Shown one piece after another: positions 23,790 to 32,115 of a DNA stretch of 64,000 nt. Source of the stretch: Nitrospira sp. ND1. GTDB lineage: Bacteria; Nitrospirota; Nitrospiria; Nitrospirales; Nitrospiraceae. Each line of letters opens with the position of its first letter. Position 1 is the stretch's first letter. The stretch spans positions 3,029,839 through 3,093,838 of the forward strand of contig NZ_FWEX01000006.1 in the NCBI RefSeq assembly GCF_900170025.1. Direction: 5' to 3'. A program made the translations under genes and the position numbers. The notes under the pieces are model-generated. The model saw only the letters and a program-made list of their open reading frames with translations. It was not told the DNA's origin and searched no databases.

Positions 23790-24809
23790 TCAGCTGCCTC
23801 GAAATGCCTGTTGCGCTTCCGCCTCGATCCGGTGGCCTAGTCCCGTGTAGCGCGGGGAGAAGTGGAACACGACCAGCTCGCGCACACCGGCTTTCTTCGC
23901 CATGACTCCGGCCTGGCGCGCGGTGAGGTGGTAGCGATCCCTCGCCTTGTCCGCATCCTGATCCAGGTAGGGGGCCTCACAGTAAAAGATGTCGGCGCCT
24001 TGCGCAAGCTCCACGATCTTGGCTTCATTTTCTTCGTCGTATCGCGCGTCCACCACGTAGGCGAGTTTCTGGCCGCGGCTGATGGTGATGAATCGCTCAC
24101 GGACCTCGCCCAGGACAAACTCGCGTTCCTCCTTGTGATGTTCATGGTAGAGCGTCGCCTGAAACCGAAAGTCGTCCGACTTGCCCTGCCAGAGATACTG
24201 TTTCACTTCCTTCAGCCAATAGCCCACCGGCAGCCCGACTTCGTGCAGCCGCTCCTTGTTGACGTTCACATGAAACTGTTCCTGCAGCGAGTAGGCCAGG
24301 GAAGGAATGCGGTGATTGAGTGCGACCGCTTCGACCGTGAACATGGGATCTGCGAGCACGGAAAAACGATGGCCGGCTTGCCGATTGATGGGGGCTCCCT
24401 CCGGAGCGTCGTGGCGCTGGAATCCGTCGGTTGCGAGGAAGGTGGCGCGCCGGATTGTCTGTTCGTGGAATTCCTGCACGGTGATGGTGAGCGGATACCC
24501 ATCCACGAGGTTCCAGGTGTAGCCATGAAGTTTTCCTTGAACATTGGCGATGAGGCCGGGCGGTCCGTGGAGCCGCAGAGTCTTGCCGCGCCCGAGGGCG
24601 ACGCGGAGCAGCGCATCGAACCCGATAAAGTGGTCCATGTGGGTGTGCGAGATGAAGATGTCGCCGGCGCGCAGCAGGCGGGTTGGCCCGAGCGCATCGT
24701 TGTGGCCCAGATCGAAGAGGAAAGCGCGTTTGGACCAGCGCACTTCCACGAACAGGCCGGGATCGCCGAAGACATCATTGACGAGGTGACCTGAGAAGGA
24801 AGGGTTCAT
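23790..24809 (-). CDS. Ribonuclease Z-type metallo-beta-lactamase-fold hydrolase
   Basis: 339 residues. The zinc motif SHTHMDHFIGFDAL, a later Asp in YVVDARYDEENE and the terminal VFHFSPRY match the ElaC/RNase Z group, which trims tRNA 3' ends or related RNAs. It is a little longer than standard RNase Z and has a divergent N-terminus (NDVFGDPGLFVEVRW), so a different phosphodiester substrate is possible. Cytoplasmic. Confidence 0.75.
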   Translation of the reverse strand: MNPSFSGHLVNDVFGDPGLFVEVRWSKRAFLFDLGHNDALGPTRLLRAGDIFISHTHMDHFIGFDALLRVALGRGKTLRLHGPPGLIANVQGKLHGYTWNLVDGYPLTITVQEFHEQTIRRATFLATDGFQRHDAPEGAPINRQAGHRFSVLADPMFTVEAVALNHRIPSLAYSLQEQFHVNVNKERLHEVGLPVGYWLKEVKQYLWQGKSDDFRFQATLYHEHHKEEREFVLGEVRERFITISRGQKLAYVVDARYDEENEAKIVELAQGADIFYCEAPYLDQDADKARDRYHLTARQAGVMAKKAGVRELVVFHFSPRYTGLGHRIEAEAQQAFRGS

Positions 24810-24899
24810 GGAGTGCTGTATTACTTTGTCAGGAGCGGTGAATCCATTATGAGTGCAACGGTTACTTTAGGTTCTTCCGGCCGCCCGGTAAGGGCAATA

Positions 24900-25583
24900 T
24901 TAGGTCAATATCGCTCGCATGACACTGTAGAGGACGATGACTTCGACGGCGTGGGCCACGATCGGCGCGTAGAGGTTTCTGAGCATGACCCATAGGGTAC
25001 CCCACACCAAGCCGTCCCAGACGGCAATCCAATGCAGATGTTGAAAGGTTGCCACCAGAAAGGGATCGAACGCAAACAGCAGGGCGCTCGCCGGCACGGC
25101 AATCGGAGCTGGGAGCCCAAGGGCGAGGAGCCGCCCCAGGAGAAAGCCGCGAAAGTTCAACTCGACCATGGTGGCGATGAGCAGGATGAGCCAGGGCACC
25201 ATGATCAGCAGGGGAATTTTGGCGTGCGGGGTATCGGCGAGAAATCTGTAGTCTCCCCCAAGAATGGGAACGAGGTAGAGGATGACCAGCACATTGATCG
25301 GTCCGAGTGTCAGGCCGGTGAGCAGGCCCCAACGGAGGCCCTGCGGGACAAGCGGGCGAGCGAGCCCGATTCGACGGGCGACGGATCCATTGATCGTGCT
25401 CCAGGCCATGAAGGCGGCATAGGCACAGGCCTGGGGGAGAAACTGAAAGAGGTTGTGTTGTTGGAGTGTGGTCGGTGAGCTGTAAAACAGGATTGTGGCA
25501 GTCAGGGGGAGCAGCACGAGGGCTGCTCCCCGTTCGCCGGCCTGAGTCGCATGAGTCGAGGACGCGTCGTCAGGCTTGATCAT
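24900..25583 (-). CDS. CPBP-like intramembrane protease family protein
   Basis: About 227 residues with six to eight membrane helices. The family motifs are partly kept: VELNFRGFLLGRL in place of EExxxR (the first Glu is Val), FQHLHW and APIVAHAVEV. The altered first motif makes catalytic activity uncertain. The ATG at 25583 is chosen; the longer frame starts with TTG inside the TolC-type gene. The gene begins 8 bases after the stop of that gene and probably shares its mRNA. Confidence 0.62.
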   Translation of the reverse strand: MIKPDDASSTHATQAGERGAALVLLPLTATILFYSSPTTLQQHNLFQFLPQACAYAAFMAWSTINGSVARRIGLARPLVPQGLRWGLLTGLTLGPINVLVILYLVPILGGDYRFLADTPHAKIPLLIMVPWLILLIATMVELNFRGFLLGRLLALGLPAPIAVPASALLFAFDPFLVATFQHLHWIAVWDGLVWGTLWVMLRNLYAPIVAHAVEVIVLYSVMRAILT

Positions 25584-25590
25584 GGACAGG

Positions 25591-27141
25591 TTAGTCGAGC
25601 CGCAGACTGTATCGCTCAAGGGTGGTGGCCTTGTTACGGGCCAGATTCGACAGCGACTTGTTGTAATCCAACACCGCTCGAAGCTCGTTGCCTTGGGCGG
25701 TGGCCAGGTCGCGCTGAAAGTCGAGCACGAAGCGCGTCGTACTGAGGCCGACCTTCAGCCGTTCCTGTTCGGCCTGTAGTTGTTTCTCGGCCATGATACG
25801 GGCGGAGCGGGTGGTTTCGATGCGCTTGAAATCGGTGTGGACGCGACGGACCGCTTCCCGGACACCGACGATCACCTGCTGGCGAACGCTCTGGAGCGAC
25901 GACTGGGCGTTACGGGATTCCAATTGCCGTTTGTTGTAGGTGCTGTACGCCGACCGGTTCCCGATGGGGTAACTGAGGACCAGGCCCGCGCCGTAGTTGT
26001 AGAAGTCACCGCCTAAATTCCGTCTCGTGGCATCGCCGTAGTCTGCGCCGAGTCCCGACAGTCCCATCGTGCCCTGAACGGACAGGGTCGGGAGGAGTTG
26101 GTTCTTGGCGAACTTCACATTCAGGTCGCTGCTCTCCACATTCTTGCTTGCCTGTAACACCTCCGGCCGGCGCTCCATGGCGATATCGATGGCTTCTTGC
26201 AAGCTGATCGCCTCCAGTGATGTGACAGGTGGATCGGTGGGGATCAGGCGCAAGTCCTGCCGGAGTTCCTCCTCGACGGGGTTCAGGAGGCGGCGCAACT
26301 GGTCCTCCTGATCGCGAATCGATTTTTCCGCGACGAGGATCTGCTCGACTCGCGAGGCGACGGCGGCTTCGGCCTGCAGCACATCGACGATCGACATGAC
26401 CCCGGCTTTGGCTTTGGCGCGATTGCTGGCCAGCAGTTCTTCCGCCGCCTTGAGCGCCGCTTGCGCAACTTTGAGATTTTCATTCGCGAACACCATCTCC
26501 CAAAATGTCTGTTCGACGCTGGCAATGACGGTGAGCACACGGTCGAGAAAGACATGTTGCTCGACCGTGGCATTGTTCTGCGCGATCGAGATGAACGTCT
26601 TGTTGATGTCGGTTCCGAAGTTCTTCAACAACGGTTGGGTGACCGTCAAGGCGAGTCCGCCGGTCCAGGCCGGGTTGAAGAGGAAGGTGTTGGGGCCGCT
26701 CACGTAGCTGCGTTGGGGACTGTAGTTCAAATCGTAGTTGGCGCCGGTCGGAAGATTCTGTGTGATGTCGGCGGTGAGCGAGTGGGAGTTCTGGTCGAAT
26801 TTGGTGATCTCCTGCAGGTTTGCCCCGGTGAATCCCAGGATCGGCCGGTTGAGCGGTGAGACCTGACGGTTGTATTGCCCGTTCAAACTGACGGTCGGAT
26901 CGAATTTCGCCTGCTCGATCACGATGTCGGCCAGGCGGCTCTCTCTCGTTTGGCGACCGATACTGATATCGAGATTGTTCTGCAAGGCTTTCAGGACGGC
27001 GTCGGCGAGCGACATGGCCTCCCGGCGTTCCGTCGGGACCGGCTTGTTCACTTCCAGGCCGAAGGAATCGGGTGCCGTCCAGAGGAGGAGCGCCGCTGCG
27101 CCCCCGATGAAAAGGCACCCCCGGAGGATTGCATTCGTCAT
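25591..27141 (-). CDS. TolC-family outer-membrane factor
   Basis: 516 residues. A signal peptide (LRGCLFIGGAAALLLWTAPDSFG) precedes two outer-membrane-efflux repeats, with long amphipathic coiled coils at about 60-250 and 290-480. These trimerise into a channel-tunnel for type I secretion or RND/MFS pumps. The start at 27141 has AAGGAG 7 bases upstream. No inner-membrane pump or periplasmic adaptor gene is adjacent, so the partner is elsewhere. Confidence 0.87.
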   Translation of the reverse strand: MTNAILRGCLFIGGAAALLLWTAPDSFGLEVNKPVPTERREAMSLADAVLKALQNNLDISIGRQTRESRLADIVIEQAKFDPTVSLNGQYNRQVSPLNRPILGFTGANLQEITKFDQNSHSLTADITQNLPTGANYDLNYSPQRSYVSGPNTFLFNPAWTGGLALTVTQPLLKNFGTDINKTFISIAQNNATVEQHVFLDRVLTVIASVEQTFWEMVFANENLKVAQAALKAAEELLASNRAKAKAGVMSIVDVLQAEAAVASRVEQILVAEKSIRDQEDQLRRLLNPVEEELRQDLRLIPTDPPVTSLEAISLQEAIDIAMERRPEVLQASKNVESSDLNVKFAKNQLLPTLSVQGTMGLSGLGADYGDATRRNLGGDFYNYGAGLVLSYPIGNRSAYSTYNKRQLESRNAQSSLQSVRQQVIVGVREAVRRVHTDFKRIETTRSARIMAEKQLQAEQERLKVGLSTTRFVLDFQRDLATAQGNELRAVLDYNKSLSNLARNKATTLERYSLRLD

Positions 27142-27228
27142 AACAAACTCCTTGATGCGAGGTCTGCGTTGGGCCATACTGAATTCAAAATGATGCTGGC
27201 GTGGTACCATAAACAGAAGTCAGTGTCC

Positions 27229-27648
27229 ATGCTGAGGAGCGTGTCGGTGGCTGCGAATCGCGCGAACAGGATCCTGTCGGTGGCTGGTCTGACGCTGCTG
27301 CTGACTTCCCCGGCAGCGGCGCAATCCGTCTCGAGTGTACGAGGTCTGGGGGGAGGGGTCGCGCCGCTGTTTGGTCTGGTGGGGCCGGGAAACCTCTATA
27401 TCGATAACCAGGGGACGCAAGGGTACATATATAACTTCGGGAATAACTTCGAATCGTATAACTTCCGCAATCCGGCGACCGGGCAGGCCTGGAGCGGCGC
27501 CCTGATGACGCTCGGTCCGCAACTCTCGGTGGGGCTGATTCAGGGTGCGAATCAAGCTGGATCGCCCGTGGTCTTTCCTCCCGTCCCGCGTGAGGCGGGG
27601 CCGCTTTCTCCCGTTCAGTCGGGTCTGCTCGACGACCTCATTCCCTAG
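27229..27648 (+). CDS. Secreted hypothetical protein rich in Gly/Asn
   Basis: 139 residues with signal peptide (ILSVAGLTLLLTSPAAA/QS). The mature part is low-complexity: Gly/Asn/Phe-rich (YIYNFGNNFESYNFRNPATG) and then Pro-rich. No family recognised; perhaps a surface or periplasmic structural protein. It is divergent from the TolC-type gene with about 87 bases between starts. The stop codon TAG is shared with the left end of inverted-repeat element C. Confidence 0.55.
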   Translation: MLRSVSVAANRANRILSVAGLTLLLTSPAAAQSVSSVRGLGGGVAPLFGLVGPGNLYIDNQGTQGYIYNFGNNFESYNFRNPATGQAWSGALMTLGPQLSVGLIQGANQAGSPVVFPPVPREAGPLSPVQSGLLDDLIP

Positions 27649-27824
27649 TCCGGACTATTCATAAATACCTGCTTCGGCGTCCGATCCTGTCGCCCGGCGA
27701 GGCTGTTCTCGTTCGGCCTCCTCGACAAACAGCAAGTACGCCTGTGTCGGCCTGACGTGCGAGCAGCCTTGGCGGGCTTCCGTTCTGGATGCCTCGCGAC
27801 GGCACTCATGAATAGTCCGGGCTG
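27645..27824. repeat. ~180-bp inverted-repeat element, copy C
   Basis: The left end TAGTCCGGACTATTCATAAA matches the reverse complement of the right end at 17 of 20 positions. The core ATTCATGA resembles the end of copy A. The inside differs from copies A and B except for TTC.GGATGCC, so it is a relative or a different subtype. Once more it starts at a stop codon. Confidence 0.65.
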
Positions 27825-28434
27825 AGCAGCATGTTGGATCACCCGCTCGGCCGCGTTGGCGGATCATCCCCTGCGGCGGATGGTCTCGCCTTTCGATACT
27901 CAATATTTCCCTGAACGAAGGTTTTCTTCTTTGTGGCGCCCCGCGTCTGTCGTACTGGATGCGTGCGCAAGGCTTCGTCGAAGTAGCGGGAATCGGACGG
28001 AGGACATTTTCTGAGCGCGAAGCAGGAAATCTCTGTGGCGGTTTGGTTTGTCGACGCAAGCCTGTCACAGCCGATTCGGGTCGAGATCTGAATTATCAAC
28101 AGAATCCACAGCCCACAAATCCATCGATGTCCAGATGAAATGTTGCGGTGGTTATGCTAAGTTATTGATTAATAATTGTTTTGAATGCTTGTTTGCGTGA
28201 GCCTCACTCCTGAGGCACGTGGCGGTACAACGCTTGCTTTGCCCTCCGGTCATCGCGAGCGTTCACTCCATCGGCATCAAGACGACAAAAACAATCAGCC
28301 CGTGTCAAAGATGTCAATTGAATCGGATAGGCAGAACAGAAAGAATGCGGCAGATGGTGGTGGGCGTGGTGTAATATTCGACGCCGTTTCCGGCACCGGC
28401 CGCTGACCGTTCAAGACTAAAGGAGATTGTCCTT
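27825..28434. other. Long leader region upstream of the glycosyltransferase gene
   Basis: No supported gene. It includes TTATCAACA (28093-28101), which resembles a DnaA box but stands alone. A strongly AT-rich stretch at 28152-28190 is a likely promoter or upstream activating region for the gene at 28435. Confidence 0.45.
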
Positions 28435-29508
28435 ATGAGGATTGCCCAGGTATCGCCGCTGTGGGAGAGCGTCCCTCCAAAGTTGTACGGAGGCACGGAA
28501 CGCATCGTCTCCTACCTGACGGAAGAACTCGTCCGTCAAGGCCACCAGGTGACGCTGTTCGCCAGCGGTGATTCGGTCACGCGGGCAAAGCTGGAGGCCC
28601 CCTGCCAGCAGGCCCTGCGTTTGAACACCGGGATCTTCAACCGCGAAGCCCCGCTCATTCAGATGATGGAACAGGTCTTCGCTTCCGCCGACCAGTTCGA
28701 TCTGATTCACTCACATCTCGACTTTCTGGCCTTTTCTCTCTCTCGCCGATGTCGGGTGCCCGTCGTGACGACGCTCCATGGCCGGTTGGATTTGCCCGAA
28801 CTCGTGCCGGTCTTCCGTGACTTTGCGGAGCTGCCGCTGGTCTCCATTTCTGATTCGCAGCGTCGGCCGTTGCCTTGGTGCAATTGGCAAAACACCGTCT
28901 ATCACGGCCTGCCGCACGACCTCTATAAATTCCATCCTGAACCGGGTAAGTACTTGGCGTTCCTGGGGCGGGTCTCGCCGGAAAAATGTCCGGATCAAGC
29001 GATCGAACTGGCTAAACGTGTCGGAATACCTATGAAGATGGCGGCGAAGGTCGACCCGGCGGACCGGGCCTATTTCGAGCGGGTCGTCGAGCCTCTCCTC
29101 GACCATCCCTTGATCGAGTTTGTGGGAGAGATTACCGATGCGGAGAAGAGCGATTTTATCGGGAACGCCATCGGCCTGATCTGCCCCTACGATTGGCCGG
29201 AACCCTTCGGCCTCGTGTTGATCGAAAGTCTTGCATGCGGCACACCGGTCCTTGCCTACCGACGGGGATCCATCCCGGAAATTATCGGTCACGGTGTCAC
29301 CGGCTTCATCAGCGAAAACCTCGACGAAATGGTGAGTCAGGTCGACAAGCTCGGCACGATCGATCGCAATCGGTGCCGGCAGATGTTTGACGAGCGATTC
29401 ACTGCCCAGCGGATGACGACCGACTACGTAAAGATCTACCAGCAGCTAATCACTGATGCCGCTGCGCTCCCTGGCAAGTCCGGGCAGCAGCACGCTTCGA
29501 ACCTCTAG
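28435..29508 (+). CDS. Family 4 glycosyltransferase (GT-B fold)
   Basis: 357 residues. The N-terminal Rossmann domain starts MRIAQVSPLWESVPPKLYGGTERIV. The C-terminal nucleotide-sugar domain has EPFGLVLIESLACGTPVLAYRRGSIPEII, the GT4 E-x7-E donor site. It transfers a sugar from a nucleotide donor in the cytoplasm; the acceptor is unknown. The ATG has AAGGAG upstream. Followed within 34 bases by an MFS transporter. Confidence 0.85.
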   Translation: MRIAQVSPLWESVPPKLYGGTERIVSYLTEELVRQGHQVTLFASGDSVTRAKLEAPCQQALRLNTGIFNREAPLIQMMEQVFASADQFDLIHSHLDFLAFSLSRRCRVPVVTTLHGRLDLPELVPVFRDFAELPLVSISDSQRRPLPWCNWQNTVYHGLPHDLYKFHPEPGKYLAFLGRVSPEKCPDQAIELAKRVGIPMKMAAKVDPADRAYFERVVEPLLDHPLIEFVGEITDAEKSDFIGNAIGLICPYDWPEPFGLVLIESLACGTPVLAYRRGSIPEIIGHGVTGFISENLDEMVSQVDKLGTIDRNRCRQMFDERFTAQRMTTDYVKIYQQLITDAAALPGKSGQQHASNL

Positions 29509-29541
29509 TCAGCGCGACATTAACCTCGCGGAAGGACAAGC

Positions 29542-30822
29542 ATGGCAGCTGAGTCGCAATCTACCCCTGAGTCGAACGTCGACGGGTGGCGGTTATTAGG
29601 CACCCGTGATTTCGGCTGTCTCTGGGCCGGCCAGGTCGTCTCTCAGATCGGTGACGGTTTGAACAAGGTGGCGCTTCTCTGGTTCGTGTATGAAATGACC
29701 GGGTCGGCGCTCAAGATGACCGCCATCGGGTTGTTACAGACCATTCCCCCCCTGTTGTTCGGTCCGCTGATCGGCGTCTATCTGGACTACCTCCCCAAGA
29801 AGACGGTCATGATCGTGGTCGATTTCTTGCGAGCACTGATGGTGCTCCTGATACCGCTCTTCTATACCTTCGACATGCTGACGCTTGAGCGGTTGTATGT
29901 GTTGGTCTTCCTCATCTCCATCGTCTCAACGGTGTTCGGGCCCGCTCTGGCGTCTGCGGTCCCGCTGATCGTTCAGCGGTCGCAACTGACGACGGCGAAT
30001 GCGTTTCTCCAGAGCACCACCAACATCGGCGTCTTGCTGGGACCGGCCATGAGCGGATTGGGCATCGCGTTGATCGGCGCTCAGAATGTGCTCTATGTGG
30101 ATGCTGCGACCTTTTTGGTGTCCGCGCTCTTTCTCCTGCCGATTCGTGTGCGGGACAGCCGGACGGTGAAGGGGCTCGATGTGTTGGCGACACCCGTCAT
30201 GCAGGATATGATGGTCGGATTCCGCTTCGTGTTCCTCCAGCATCGGGTGGTATTCGCGTTGATGATTACCGCCGTGCTCTACAACCTGGCGATCAGCGCC
30301 TTCGTATTCCTTCTTCCGGTGGTGGCGAAGGAGTTGTTGCAAGTCGGCCCCATGGAACTGGGCTGGTTGTGGTCGGCCTTGGGTATCGGGATGCTGGCAG
30401 CCTCCATTTGGCTGGCGCGGACGCCCCAGGGTACCTTCCAGGATCGCATCGGCAAGATCGGTCGTTCTCTGGCGATCGGCGGTATTGCGGTCTGTGCGTT
30501 GGGATTAATTCAGACACCGGTGCTGTTCAGCACGTTCTTGCTGATCGTCATCATCGGCGGAAGTACGTCTCTCTTCTACCCGGTCGTATGGGCGATGCTC
30601 CAGGAAGTCACTCCGGAACATTTGCTGGGACGTGTGTTCACCACGTTCAGCGTCGGCGGGATGGCCTCCGCCATGGTCGGGATGGCTGGGTTCGGATGGG
30701 CCGCTGATACGCTAGGTCCAGCTGTAAGCCTCATCGGGATCGGACTGCTCCTCTTGCTCACTGCGATGGTCACGGTGCAGGTAAGCCGCCGTGGCCACGT
30801 GGTGAGTCCGGCTGTTGCGTAA
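29542..30822 (+). CDS. MFS transporter (enterobactin exporter/EntS-like type)
   Basis: 426 residues with about 12 membrane helices. It begins TRDFGCLWAGQVVSQIGDGLNKVALLWFVYEMTGS, with the conserved loop DYLPKKTVMIVVDFLRA between helices 2 and 3. This pattern fits the EntS/macrolide-exporter branch, so it probably effluxes a small molecule. It is a clear paralogue of the protein at 32116 (same motif order and length). Confidence 0.83.
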   Translation: MAAESQSTPESNVDGWRLLGTRDFGCLWAGQVVSQIGDGLNKVALLWFVYEMTGSALKMTAIGLLQTIPPLLFGPLIGVYLDYLPKKTVMIVVDFLRALMVLLIPLFYTFDMLTLERLYVLVFLISIVSTVFGPALASAVPLIVQRSQLTTANAFLQSTTNIGVLLGPAMSGLGIALIGAQNVLYVDAATFLVSALFLLPIRVRDSRTVKGLDVLATPVMQDMMVGFRFVFLQHRVVFALMITAVLYNLAISAFVFLLPVVAKELLQVGPMELGWLWSALGIGMLAASIWLARTPQGTFQDRIGKIGRSLAIGGIAVCALGLIQTPVLFSTFLLIVIIGGSTSLFYPVVWAMLQEVTPEHLLGRVFTTFSVGGMASAMVGMAGFGWAADTLGPAVSLIGIGLLLLLTAMVTVQVSRRGHVVSPAVA

Positions 30823-30852
30823 TACTCTCCCTTTACATCCGGTTTTTGTAGG

Positions 30853-30889
30853 CCTGCAGGTCATCCAGGCGGCGCTTGCAGGTTTTTTC
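30853..30889 (+). terminator. Possible rho-independent terminator
   Basis: CCTGCA and TGCAGG (30853-30858, 30877-30882) are followed by TTTTTT. The loop is 18 bases, so this is only a moderate candidate for ending the glycosyltransferase-MFS unit. Confidence 0.4.
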
Positions 30890-31056
30890 TTGCCCTTGCG
30901 CCGGCTGTCTAGCAAGGCATTGTCGGTGTTGCTTTCTGCTCTTCCGTCACGTATGTCTTTGCTTCCGGGGATGTTTCGTTTTCCGAGACGATGGTGAAGA
31001 CGGGCTCTCGGCGATCGGCTTCGCAGTCTCGGTTTCATTCAATACATGAGGGGCAC

Positions 31057-32061
31057 ATGCCTATGCGGGTGATTCGAACCGTCTACGTGACAGGTGTCCT
31101 GGCGCTGTTAGCAGCGTCGGGAGTGGGGAATGTGAATGGAACTGCGTTGGCGGAATCGACGCCTGAGGGAAAGTCTGAAACCCCGCCGGTGCAACGACCG
31201 AAGGATCCCGATACAAAGCCGAAGGAGCCGGAGCCGAAAGCGAAGGAGGCTGACTCGAAACCCAAGGAATCAGATGCCAAGCCTCCTGAAAAGCCCAAAG
31301 AGGCGGAGGCGAAACCCAAGGAGCCGGAGTCGAAAGCAAAGGAACCGGAGACCAAGGCCAAGGAGCCGGAGCCGAAAGCGAAGGAGCCAGCGGCGAAGGC
31401 CAAGGAATCCGAACACAAGGTCAAAGAGGTAGAGCCGAAGTCCAAGGAGCCGGAGTCTAAAGCAAAAGAGCCTGATGCGGCGGCTGAACATCCCTGTCCA
31501 ACGGTGCCCCATGCGGCAGAGGTGAAACCGGCGGCGGAGACGCAGGCACCGCCGGGAGAGCCCGGTGCAGGAGAGCGCCCCAAAGCGGCGGAGCCGGAAG
31601 GTAAGAAACCGATACGTTCGTCGATGGTGACGGCCAAGCTGGCGCTCATGGCGGATCCGCACCTGTTTCCTTATGACATCGAGGTCGATGCCAAGGACAA
31701 GGATCTTGTCCTGCTCGGAAAGGTGTCGCAGGAATCGGATAAGCGCGCGGCGACGGACATCGTGCGGTGTCTCGACGGCGTGCACGCTGTCGAGAATCGA
31801 CTCAAAGTTGAACAGGACGCGGCCCATGGGCTCTTCGCGGAACGCGACAAAATCATCACGCAATTGGTGAAAGAACGGTTCGAGAAGAGCAAAACCTTGC
31901 AATCGGTCAAGTTCGATGTGAAAACTGAGGACGGCATCGTCACCCTGAACGGGGCGACGCGGTTCCAGATCATCGTACTCGAAGCGGCGCAAGCCGCCCG
32001 ACAAGTTCCGGGCGTGCGCGCCGTGAATACCGACGCCGTGCGTTTGGTGGCCGGAGAATAG
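31057..32061 (+). CDS. BON-domain protein with Lys-Pro-Glu repeat region
   Basis: 334 residues. Signal peptide (VIRTVYVTGVLALLAASGVGNVNGTALA). A charged low-complexity segment, about 45-150, is made of roughly 20 copies of KxKEPE/KEx-type units. Two BON domains follow (about 195-260 and 270-330; GxVxLxGxV patterns such as LVLLGKVSQESDKRAATDIV and GIVTLNGATRF). BON domains bind membranes, and the repeat probably spans the periplasm or cell wall. The ATG at 31057 follows GAGGGGCAC. It is placed between two paralogous MFS transporters. Confidence 0.75.
   Translation: MPMRVIRTVYVTGVLALLAASGVGNVNGTALAESTPEGKSETPPVQRPKDPDTKPKEPEPKAKEADSKPKESDAKPPEKPKEAEAKPKEPESKAKEPETKAKEPEPKAKEPAAKAKESEHKVKEVEPKSKEPESKAKEPDAAAEHPCPTVPHAAEVKPAAETQAPPGEPGAGERPKAAEPEGKKPIRSSMVTAKLALMADPHLFPYDIEVDAKDKDLVLLGKVSQESDKRAATDIVRCLDGVHAVENRLKVEQDAAHGLFAERDKIITQLVKERFEKSKTLQSVKFDVKTEDGIVTLNGATRFQIIVLEAAQAARQVPGVRAVNTDAVRLVAGE
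31195..31475 (+). repeat. Degenerate in-gene tandem repeats (AAG-GAG-CCG type)
   Basis: Hexa- to 12-base units of the AAGGAGCCGGAG type encode the Lys/Glu/Pro tract of the BON protein. The units vary in third codon positions, which suggests an old, selected repeat. Confidence 0.7.
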
Positions 32062-32115
32062 GAACGGTTGTGACGACAGGGGTACAGGAGGTCCGACACG
32101 CAGTCTGCTGACACC

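Noticed and set aside
23862-24794. Long plus-strand frame opposite the RNase Z-like gene
   Set aside because: No start signal and no motif, while the minus-strand protein has the zinc site.
28093-28101. TTATCAACA resembling a DnaA box near an AT-rich stretch
   Set aside because: Only one good box and no dnaA, dnaN or other origin-linked genes nearby; more likely a promoter region.
31195-31475. Regular repeats that might be taken for a CRISPR array
   Set aside because: Units are contiguous, lie in frame inside an open gene and encode Lys-Pro-Glu; no spacers.
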